A DNA stretch of 12,923 nt, taken from Tissierellia bacterium (GTDB lineage: Bacteria; Bacillota; Clostridia; Tissierellales; Tissierellaceae). The position numbers and the translations under genes were made by a program. The stretch's first letter is position 1; each line of letters begins with the position of its first letter. Below the pieces are notes generated by a model, which was given only the letters and a program-made list of their open reading frames with translations, was not told the origin of the DNA and did no database searches. Shown piece after piece: positions 7,134 to 12,923 of this stretch. The DNA lies in contig JAAYLY010000166.1 in the NCBI GenBank assembly GCA_012521625.1, positions 1-12,923 of the forward strand, written 5' to 3'.

Positions 7134-8147
7134 ATGAATCTAAGATTGCAGTTGGAAAAACGGGAAAGGGAAGTTTTATCCAAATATGCAACCTTAAGCA
7201 GTGAATCAAAGGGAAGAAGGTATAGGGAAGAAAAATGCCATATCCGGACTGATTTTCAAAGGGATAGGGATCGGATAATCCATTCTAAAGCCTTTAGGAG
7301 GCTTAAACATAAAACCCAGGTTTTCATAGCACCTGAAGGAGACCATTTTAGAACTAGACTTACTCACACTTTAGAAGTATCCCAAATTGCTAGGACCATA
7401 GCCAGGGCCTTAGGATTAAATGAAGACCTAGTTGAGGCCATTTCCCTTGGCCATGATCTAGGACATACTCCCTTTGGACACACTGGTGAAAGGGTACTAA
7501 ATTACCTACATCCTAAGGGCTTTAAGCACAACGAACAGAGCCTGAGGGTTGTGGATTTTTTAGAAGCTAGTGGGGACAGGATAGGACTAAATTTGACATT
7601 TGAAGTTAGAGAGGGTATAATAAATCATTCTGGCCAAAACACCAGTTCAACCCTAGAAGGACAAATCGTAAAATATGCCGATAGGATTGCATATATAAAT
7701 CATGATATAGACGATGCCATTAGGGCAGGCATAATAGGGAAGGAAGACCTGCCTAGGGATTGTATAGAAGTTTTAGGTAATAGTCACAGTGCTAGAATTA
7801 ATACTATGATTGTAGATATAATAAGGAATAGTATGGGTAAGAATAGTATAAGCATGAGCGAAGAAGTAGGAAAAATGACTGAAAAATTGAGGCAGTTTAT
7901 GTTTGAAAATGTCTATTTAAATCCTAAGGCAAAAACTGAAGACGATAAGGCGGAATATATAATAGTGGAACTATATAATTATTATTTAAAAAATATAGAC
8001 AAACTACCAGCGGAATATGGCTTATATGGAGCTACAGACTCCACTATTGAGGATCGAATCTGTGACTATATAGCAGGAATGACCGATCGGTATGCTATAA
8101 ATCTCTTTAATAAAATTTTCGTTCCTAGGGGATGGGAGAGCCTATAA
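7134..8147 (+). CDS. dgt: dGTPase-like deoxynucleoside triphosphate triphosphohydrolase (HD family)
   Basis: Family members hydrolyse dGTP or other dNTPs to the nucleoside and triphosphate. The N-terminal RTDFQRDRDRIIHSKAFRRL (38-57), then KHKTQVF, is the dGTPase signature. The HD metal site is visible as RTRLTHTLEV (H78), LGHDLGHTPFGH (H107, D108) and YADRIAYINHDIDD (probable fourth ligand D183). At 337 residues it is the short bacterial form, annotated as a dGTPase-like protein, so the exact substrate is uncertain. The start is ATG 7134; a stop at 7128 in frame rules out a longer version, and the ribosome site is weak. It lies directly before dnaG and rpoD, presumably in their operon, which places dNTP control beside primase. 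The B. subtilis cluster lacks it here. Confidence 0.93.
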   Translation: MNLRLQLEKREREVLSKYATLSSESKGRRYREEKCHIRTDFQRDRDRIIHSKAFRRLKHKTQVFIAPEGDHFRTRLTHTLEVSQIARTIARALGLNEDLVEAISLGHDLGHTPFGHTGERVLNYLHPKGFKHNEQSLRVVDFLEASGDRIGLNLTFEVREGIINHSGQNTSSTLEGQIVKYADRIAYINHDIDDAIRAGIIGKEDLPRDCIEVLGNSHSARINTMIVDIIRNSMGKNSISMSEEVGKMTEKLRQFMFENVYLNPKAKTEDDKAEYIIVELYNYYLKNIDKLPAEYGLYGATDSTIEDRICDYIAGMTDRYAINLFNKIFVPRGWESL

Positions 8148-8211
8148 TTAAGGGAGGAAAATATCAGTCCGACTATAAATCTATTATGGTGGTGAATAAA
8201 TAGACAAGAAT

Positions 8212-10017
8212 ATGACTATTTATGTAGATGATGAATTAATTGAAAAGGTGAAGGATTATAGCGATATAGTAGATATAGTTTCTGACTATGTCCAATTGCG
8301 AAGATCTGGGGCCAATTATGTGGGCCTATGTCCTTTTCATAATGAAAAAAGCCCCTCCTTTACTGTATCTGAAAGTAAACAGCTATACCACTGTTTCGGA
8401 TGTGGTGAAGGGGGAGATGTAATTAGCTTTTTGATGAAAATAGAAAATCTGGATTTTATCGAAGCTGTGAAATTCTTGGCTGGCAAGTATAATATTGAAG
8501 TCCAAAGTAAAAGGGCAGACGATAGATATTTAAAGGAGAAGGAAAGGTTATACTTAATCAACCGTGAAGCGGCTAGGTTTTTCTTCAGAAACCTGACTAA
8601 TAATAAAAGACCTTTGGAATATCTATATAATAGGCAAATCGATAGCAAGACAATTAGAAGGTTTGGTTTAGGCTATGCACTTAATAGTTGGGATAGCTTG
8701 CACACCTACCTACTTAATAAAGGCTTTAAAAGTGAAGAAATAGAAAAAATTGGTTTGATTGGCAGAAAAAGTGGGAATAATGGTTATTATGATAAGTTCA
8801 GAGACCGAATCATCTTTCCCATTATAGATTTAAAATCTAGAGTTATAGGTTTTGGCGGCAGGGTGTTAGATGACAGCATGCCTAAATACTTAAATTCTAG
8901 CGACAGCCTTATATTTAATAAGGGTAATTTTCTCTATGGATTGAATCTAGTAAACAAATATTCCGATAGAAAGAAGATACTCCTGGTTGAAGGCTATATG
9001 GATGTAATCTCCCTCTTTGCTGCTGGAGTTAACTATGCAGTGGCTAGCCTGGGGACAGCCTTAACGGAAAGACAAGCTAAGCTGTTAAAAAGATTTGGAG
9101 AGGAAGTATATATTTGTTTTGACTCAGATCCAGCAGGGATTAAGGCCACATTAAGGGCAATAGATATATTGCTTAAGGCAGATGTAAAACCCAGGATTAT
9201 ACAATTGCCAGCAGGGATGGACCCAGATGAATATATTAAGAAGAAGGGTATCATTGAATTTGAAAAGTTATTTAAGAAATCCATAAATCATATAGATTAT
9301 AAGATCAATTTAGCAAAGTCTAAGTATGATTTGGAATCCATAGAGGACAAGGTTGAATTTACACAAGAAGTTGCAAGGATACTCAAGTCACTGGACAGTC
9401 CTATAGAACAAGACGCCTATATTAAGAAGATTTCAGAGGATACGGGTATATCTTTAGAGGCTATTCAAGCGGAAGTTCGTGGTAAAGGGAGTAGGAATTT
9501 CAAATCCCAGCAAAGAAAACCCAAGATCAGCCCAGTAGATACTAAGGTGGTATCTGCCAGTATGAAGGCTGAATTGGATTTAATCATACTCATGATGGAA
9601 GATAGGGATTACTTTGATTTAATAGAAGAGTCCTTAGATAATATAGATTACTTTACCAATGAGGACTTTAAAAGCCTTTATCAAATTATTAAGGCCTCAT
9701 ACAATGGCAAAACATCATTAGATCGGGAAGGGGTTTTAGACCTTTATGCAAAGGAAAATCCCGATCCTAAGATTTTAGAAACAGTTAGAAATCATCAAAT
9801 TAACTATCAATTGACCAGGATAGAAGAGATAATTGGGGATTTAATCAATACCTTGAAATATAACAAATTGGAAAAGGAAAGAAATAAGATACTAAAGCAA
9901 ATTGAAGTATTAGAAAATAAGGTTAATAGAAGCAAGGAGGAAGAGGTGGCACTTCTAAATTACTGCTTAGAATTAACCCGCTTAAATAAGGAAATTAAAC
10001 TAATTAGGCATGAGTAA
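8212..10017 (+). CDS. dnaG: DNA primase
   Basis: DnaG makes the RNA primers for replication and works with the DnaB helicase. Its domains are in the usual order. The CHC2 zinc finger has C40, H43, C61 and C64 (CPFH...CFGCG). The RNA polymerase core includes the RDRIIFPI and GFGGR motifs. The TOPRIM part carries EGYMD (E260-D264) and the DSD metal acids (D304, D306), then DPDEYI. A C-terminal helical DnaB-binding region runs from about 445 to 601. Length 601 is normal. ATG 8212 fits the family's N-terminus, but the better ribosome-like sequence GGTGGTGA (8189-8196) is spaced for an in-frame ATA at 8200 that would add four residues. The stop codon overlaps the rpoD ribosome site. Confidence 0.96.
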   Translation: MTIYVDDELIEKVKDYSDIVDIVSDYVQLRRSGANYVGLCPFHNEKSPSFTVSESKQLYHCFGCGEGGDVISFLMKIENLDFIEAVKFLAGKYNIEVQSKRADDRYLKEKERLYLINREAARFFFRNLTNNKRPLEYLYNRQIDSKTIRRFGLGYALNSWDSLHTYLLNKGFKSEEIEKIGLIGRKSGNNGYYDKFRDRIIFPIIDLKSRVIGFGGRVLDDSMPKYLNSSDSLIFNKGNFLYGLNLVNKYSDRKKILLVEGYMDVISLFAAGVNYAVASLGTALTERQAKLLKRFGEEVYICFDSDPAGIKATLRAIDILLKADVKPRIIQLPAGMDPDEYIKKKGIIEFEKLFKKSINHIDYKINLAKSKYDLESIEDKVEFTQEVARILKSLDSPIEQDAYIKKISEDTGISLEAIQAEVRGKGSRNFKSQQRKPKISPVDTKVVSASMKAELDLIILMMEDRDYFDLIEESLDNIDYFTNEDFKSLYQIIKASYNGKTSLDREGVLDLYAKENPDPKILETVRNHQINYQLTRIEEIIGDLINTLKYNKLEKERNKILKQIEVLENKVNRSKEEEVALLNYCLELTRLNKEIKLIRHE

Positions 10018-10023
10018 GGAGGT
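10016..10023 (+). promoter_or_regulatory. Ribosome binding site deciding the rpoD TTG start
   Basis: AAGGAGGT overlaps the dnaG stop codon (10015-10017) and lies seven bases before TTG 10031. No ATG or GTG is suitably placed, so this site fixes TTG as the rpoD start. It also suggests translational coupling to dnaG. Confidence 0.88.
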
Positions 10024-10030
10024 ACCATAA

Positions 10031-11161
10031 TTGGCTCAAAAAACTAATGAAAATGAAGCTATAATCAAAGAAAAGAAAGATCAAGTAAAGAGATTAATTG
10101 CAAAGGGGAAGAAAACGGGGACCTTAACATATAAAGAAGTTATGGATATCTTAGAAGAGATCGATCTAACTAGTGAGGAAATAGATGACATTTATCAAAC
10201 CTTAGAGGACATAGGGATTGAGGTAGTAGGAGAAAAGGAAGAGGATATCCTTTTGGATGATGATATCGACGCTGATTTAGATGATGACATAACCGAAGAT
10301 GTTAAAGATGATGACCTGGTACCCAAGGGGATTTCAGTAGATGACCCTGTAAGGATGTATCTAAAGGAAATAGGTAAGATACCACTACTTACTGCTGAAG
10401 AGGAAGTGGAACTAGCTAAGAGGATGGAAGCTGGGGACGAAGAAGCTAAGAAGAAGTTAGCTGAAGCCAACCTTAGATTGGTGGTAAGTATAGCTAAGAG
10501 ATACGTAGGAAGGGGTATGTTATTCTTAGACTTGATCCAAGAGGGTAACCTAGGTCTTATGAAGGCCGTTGAGAAATTTGAATATAGGAAAGGCTTCAAA
10601 TTTAGTACTTATGCCACCTGGTGGATAAGGCAAGCCATTACCAGGGCCATAGCTGATCAAGCTAGGACCATTAGGATTCCTGTCCATATGGTTGAGACTA
10701 TCAACAAGCTAGTTAGGGTACAAAGACAACTACTACAAGAGTTGGGTAGGGACCCTACACCTGAGGAAATAGCTAAGGAGATGGACCTGGAAGAGGAGAA
10801 GGTAAGGGAGATTATGAAGATAGCTCAGGAACCAGTGTCCTTAGAAACTCCTATTGGGGAAGAAGAAGACAGCCATCTTGGTGATTTCATTCCAGATGAG
10901 GATGTACTGGCTCCAGCGGATGCAGCTACCTTTACCATGTTGAGGGAGCAGCTAATCGAGGTATTAGATACCCTGACACCAAGGGAGCAGAAGGTCTTAA
11001 GGCTTAGATTTGGCTTAGACGATAGTAGGGCCAGAACCCTTGAAGAAGTAGGTAAGGAATTTGACGTCACAAGGGAGAGGATTAGGCAAATAGAGGCCAA
11101 GGCCTTAAGGAAATTAAGGCATCCTAGTAGGAGTAAAAAACTAAAAGACTTCTTAGAATAA
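10031..11161 (+). CDS. rpoD: RNA polymerase primary sigma factor RpoD/SigA
   Basis: This is the main housekeeping sigma factor. All regions are seen in 376 residues: 1.1 (about 12-68), a linker very rich in Asp/Glu (69-96), 1.2 DPVRMYLKEIGKIPLL (105-120), and region 2 NLRLVVSIAKRYVGRG (147-162). The -10-recognising part follows, FSTYATWWIRQAITRAIADQ (191-210), with RIPVHMVETINK after it. Region 3 runs about 228-300, and region 4 has LTPREQKVLRLRFGL (315-329) with the -35-binding helix EVGKEFDVTRERIRQIEAKA (339-358). This is the usual length for Firmicute SigA. Start is TTG 10031, set by a perfect ribosome site overlapping the end of dnaG. The dnaG-rpoD pair is the classical macromolecular-synthesis operon. 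A hairpin follows the stop codon. Confidence 0.98.
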   Translation: MAQKTNENEAIIKEKKDQVKRLIAKGKKTGTLTYKEVMDILEEIDLTSEEIDDIYQTLEDIGIEVVGEKEEDILLDDDIDADLDDDITEDVKDDDLVPKGISVDDPVRMYLKEIGKIPLLTAEEEVELAKRMEAGDEEAKKKLAEANLRLVVSIAKRYVGRGMLFLDLIQEGNLGLMKAVEKFEYRKGFKFSTYATWWIRQAITRAIADQARTIRIPVHMVETINKLVRVQRQLLQELGRDPTPEEIAKEMDLEEEKVREIMKIAQEPVSLETPIGEEEDSHLGDFIPDEDVLAPADAATFTMLREQLIEVLDTLTPREQKVLRLRFGLDDSRARTLEEVGKEFDVTRERIRQIEAKALRKLRHPSRSKKLKDFLE

Positions 11162-11162
11162 T

Positions 11163-11191
11163 TAAAGATTCGCATTTATTGCGAATCTTTA
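11163..11191 (+). terminator. Perfect hairpin after rpoD, probable terminator or attenuator
   Basis: TAAAGATTCGC (11163-11173) and GCGAATCTTTA (11181-11191) form an 11-bp perfect stem with a seven-base loop (ATTTATT), starting one base after the rpoD stop. The T run is short and broken (TTTATT), so termination may be partial, leaving some read-through to trmK. The symmetric ends could also protect the rpoD mRNA 3' end. Confidence 0.65.
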
Positions 11192-11218
11192 TTACTGATT
11201 AGGAGGAAAGGTAAAGTT

Positions 11219-11917
11219 ATGGACTTATCGAATAGGCTATTGGAAATAACTAAATTCGTCCCTAAGGGTTCTGTAGTTGCAGATATAGGTACGGATCACG
11301 GCTATATACCAGTTTATTTAGTTGAAAAAGAAATCTCTGAAAGGGTTATTGCATCAGATATTAGTCCAGCTTCATTGGAGAAGACAGTTGAATACGTAAA
11401 TAGGATGAAGTTACAGGATAAGATCCAAACTAGAGTGGGAGATGGTCTAAAGGTCTTAAAGCCTGCTGAAGTGGATACGGTAATCATAGCAGGTATGGGG
11501 GGGATCCTAATAAGCAATATCCTGGAAGAAAGTAGGGAGGTTACTGATACTATAGATACCTTTATTCTCCAGCCCATGGTAGCCAGCTATGAGCTTAGGA
11601 AGTATTTAACAGCTAATGGTTTTAAAATAGTTGAGGAAAGCCTGGCTAAGGAAGGTAGAAGGCTCTATGAAATCATTATAGTCAAGAGGGGTGAGGAAAT
11701 CATAGCCAAAGATATTTACTATGAAATCGGCCCCCGCCTGATAGAAAAAAAGCATCCCCTTCTTAAGGACTTTATAGCTTGGAAAAAGCAGGAAGTTGAG
11801 GATATAATAAGAAAATTAGAGGAAGCCTCCATAGAAAGGGTTAGGGATAGATATGAAGATATGAAGAAGAAAATAGCTGAATATGAGGAGGTGGAGAGGA
11901 AAATTGAAGGCAGCTAA
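11219..11917 (+). CDS. trmK: tRNA (adenine(22)-N1)-methyltransferase TrmK
   Basis: TrmK (YqfN) puts a methyl group on N1 of A22 in tRNA using S-adenosylmethionine. The Rossmann fold motif I ADIGTDHGYIPVYL lies at 21-34, the acidic ribose-binding DISPASLEK at 47-55, the IAGMGG catalytic-site segment at 90-95 and LQPM at 117-120. The C-terminal 50 residues are charged and helical, consistent with the coiled-coil domain of the family. Length 232 is normal. ATG 11219 has AGGAGG at 11201-11206 and a second purine stretch AAAGG closer in. It follows rpoD as in B. subtilis and overlaps the next gene by 14 bases. No own promoter is obvious, so read-through from rpoD or a promoter within rpoD is possible. 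Confidence 0.94.
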   Translation: MDLSNRLLEITKFVPKGSVVADIGTDHGYIPVYLVEKEISERVIASDISPASLEKTVEYVNRMKLQDKIQTRVGDGLKVLKPAEVDTVIIAGMGGILISNILEESREVTDTIDTFILQPMVASYELRKYLTANGFKIVEESLAKEGRRLYEIIIVKRGEEIIAKDIYYEIGPRLIEKKHPLLKDFIAWKKQEVEDIIRKLEEASIERVRDRYEDMKKKIAEYEEVERKIEGS

Positions 11918-12701
11918 GGTTATAGAACTATTAGAAAGATGGATTTCCAAGGACTTAATAGATAGTTGGGACAATACGGGCTTTCAAATTGGTAGTTTAG
12001 AGAAGGAAGTCAATAAAGTTCTAATTGGGCTAGATTTAGATGAGGCCCTTTTAAATAGGGCCCTTGAGGGAGGATATGATATGATAATCACCCACCACCC
12101 CCTGATCTTCAAACCTATTACTGAAATAAACAGCCTTAATTATAAGGGTAGGCTTATTATGGATCTAATTAAAAATGATATAGTAGTATATAACGCCCAC
12201 AGTAATTTAGATATAGTAGAGGGTGGTGTTAACGACTGTTTAGCAAATTTGCTAGGGCTTGAGGATAGGGAGGTTCTATCACCTACAGACAAAGTAGATG
12301 GGGCTGGTAATCCTTTGGGTTATGGCCGTATTGGTACTATTGAAAGGATTGAATTTCAAAGCTTCATAGAATTAATTAAGACTAGGTTAAATCTAAAAGC
12401 CCTAAAGGTTTATGGTCACATAAAGGATTATGTAGAAAGGGTGGCCCTATGTGGGGGCAGCGGCAGCAGCTTCATCTTAGATGCCTATAGACATGGAGCC
12501 CAGGTTTATATTACGGGAGATATTAAGTACCATGATGCCCAACTGGCCCATGAACTAGGTCTTACTCTCATAGATGGTGGACATTACCATACAGAAAAGC
12601 TGGTCTTGCCTGCCATTAGGGACTATCTGAATGAAGAAGTAGGAGGAAGGCTTAAAATAGATTTAATAATGGAATCAGGTTTACCAGAATGTATTTTTTA
12701 G
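11904..12701 (+). CDS. Nif3-like dinuclear metal center hexameric protein (YqfO/YbgI family)
   Basis: This is a Nif3 family protein (often named GTP cyclohydrolase 1 type 2 homologue), a toroidal metal-binding protein of uncertain cellular role. Metal-ligand motifs are clear: ITHHPLIFKP (H64, H65), HSNLD (D103) and GGHYHTEK (H227, E231). At 265 residues it is the short form lacking the PII-like middle insert of B. subtilis YqfO. I choose TTG 11904 because it gives the family-typical start KAAKVIELLERWI and has GAGGAGGTGG (11885-11894) about nine bases before it. The ATG at 11883 lies in front of that site. The gene overlaps trmK by 14 bases, a partnership conserved in Firmicutes and suggestive of coupling. 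No terminator follows, and the DNA then turns very AT-rich. Confidence 0.9.
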   Translation: MKAAKVIELLERWISKDLIDSWDNTGFQIGSLEKEVNKVLIGLDLDEALLNRALEGGYDMIITHHPLIFKPITEINSLNYKGRLIMDLIKNDIVVYNAHSNLDIVEGGVNDCLANLLGLEDREVLSPTDKVDGAGNPLGYGRIGTIERIEFQSFIELIKTRLNLKALKVYGHIKDYVERVALCGGSGSSFILDAYRHGAQVYITGDIKYHDAQLAHELGLTLIDGGHYHTEKLVLPAIRDYLNEEVGGRLKIDLIMESGLPECIF

Positions 12702-12705
12702 GTCA

Positions 12706-12774
12706 ATGAGTAAAGAGGAGTTTAATTACTGCAGATTATTTTACTTTAATATTTTAGGATGTAATAAAATATAA
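12706..12774 (+). pseudogene. Possible truncated start of an interrupted gene
   Basis: Four bases after the nif3-family stop, ATG 12706 opens a 22-codon frame beginning MSKEE and ending at TAA 12772-12774. Only the first five codons look like coding sequence. From about 12720 the composition falls to about 15% GC and the peptide becomes nondescript (many F, N, Y, I). In related genomes the nif3 gene is often followed by a C4-type zinc-ribbon protein gene whose product can begin in a similar way. The frame could therefore be the 5' stub of such a gene cut by an insertion. The upstream AGG is a poor ribosome site, and five codons are far too few to prove it. Confidence 0.2.
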
Positions 12775-12833
12775 ATAAAAAGTATATTTAATAAAACTTA
12801 GTGTAAAATAATTGTAGGAAAAAATATAAAAAA

Positions 12834-12898
12834 GAATAGCCTCATATGTTATGATGGAAATGTTCCAATAAAACATCAAAACATAGAGGAGGCTATTC
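12834..12898 (+). promoter_or_regulatory. Long hairpin enclosing the ribosome site of the edge gene
   Basis: GAATAGCCTC (12834-12843) is exactly inverted as GAGGCTATTC (12889-12898). Inside, ATGTTATGATG (12846-12856) pairs with CATCAAAACAT (12874-12884) apart from one A-A mismatch. The 3' arm contains GAGGAGG (12886-12892), the ribosome site for ATG 12901, so folding would block translation. There is no T tract, so a terminator is unlikely. Such leader hairpins are known to protect some insertion sequences (for example IS200) from outside transcription. Confidence 0.7.
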
Positions 12899-12900
12899 AC

Positions 12901-12923
12901 ATGAATACAATTATACACGAAAT
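12901..12923 (+). CDS. Start of a gene cut by the window edge, perhaps a transposase
   Basis: ATG 12901 with a strong ribosome site (GAGGAGG, eight bases upstream) opens a frame of which only seven codons are visible, MNTIIHE. Together with the AT-rich flank and the RBS-sequestering hairpin, this suggests the transposase gene of an insertion sequence. The short N-terminus is reminiscent of ISLre2/UPF0236-type transposases of clostridia, but that is a weak memory-based match. It could equally be an unrelated chromosomal gene with a structured leader. Confidence 0.4.

Noticed and set aside
10259..10318. Repetitive GAT/GAC run in rpoD that looked like a low-complexity repeat
   Set aside because: It encodes the acidic linker between sigma regions 1.1 and 1.2, which is usual for primary sigma factors.
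10195..10599. Reverse-strand open frame of 134 codons opposite rpoD
   Set aside because: Serine-rich complement of the Asp/Glu-rich linker (GAT/GAA read backwards); no motif, no ribosome site.
12721..12840. Possible origin-like or promoter clusters in the AT-rich stretch
   Set aside because: No DnaA-box-like TTATCCACA, no iterated motif, and no -35/-10 pair at proper spacing; a TATAAA at 12825-12830 has no credible -35.
1..12923. CRISPR arrays, tRNA or rRNA genes, defence or biosynthetic clusters
   Set aside because: No spaced direct repeats, no tRNA cloverleaf or CCA-ending sequence, no rRNA signatures, and every substantial gene belongs to the conserved housekeeping cluster.

Overview
The window is a compact run of housekeeping genes, all on the + strand, from a low-GC Firmicute. 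AGG/AGA arginine codons, strong AGGAGG-type ribosome sites, a glycyl-tRNA T-box and the gene order all point to the clostridial side, plausibly Tissierellia-like; that placement is inference. The order era-recO-glyQ-glyS-ccpN-ppsR-dnaG-rpoD-trmK-nif3 matches the conserved order I know from Bacillus subtilis (era-recO-glyQS-yqzB-yqfL-dnaG-sigA-yqfN-yqfO). A dGTPase-like gene sits before dnaG, as in many clostridia.

Layout. Positions 1-543 hold the 3' end of a DUF3048 (YerB-like) protein gene. Next come era (584-1468) and recO (1481-2254). A promoter in the end of recO drives a T-box leader (about 2276-2483) that controls glyQ and glyS by sensing uncharged tRNA-Gly. The ccpN-like repressor and ppsR follow glyS closely, and a strong terminator at 6956-6982 ends that unit. 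A 176-base gap with a possible promoter and an inverted repeat precedes dgt, dnaG and rpoD (the macromolecular-synthesis operon). A hairpin at 11163-11191 separates rpoD from trmK, which overlaps the nif3-family gene. After 12701 the DNA turns extremely AT-rich (15% GC over 12721-12840). The window ends just inside a new reading frame whose ribosome site lies in a long hairpin, which looks like the left part of an insertion sequence.

Together the genes cover ribosome assembly (Era), recombinational repair (RecO), glycine tRNA charging (GlyQS), control of gluconeogenesis and pyruvate phosphate dikinase (CcpN, PpsR), dNTP hydrolysis (Dgt), replication priming (DnaG), the main sigma factor (RpoD) and tRNA methylation (TrmK).

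I found no convincing undescribed multi-gene system. The points most worth a second look are the RBS-sequestering hairpin and possible gene interruption at the right edge, a GC-rich mosaic patch inside recO, the GGA specifier of the T-box, possible ATT/ATA starts for ccpN and dnaG, and the inverted repeat upstream of dgt.
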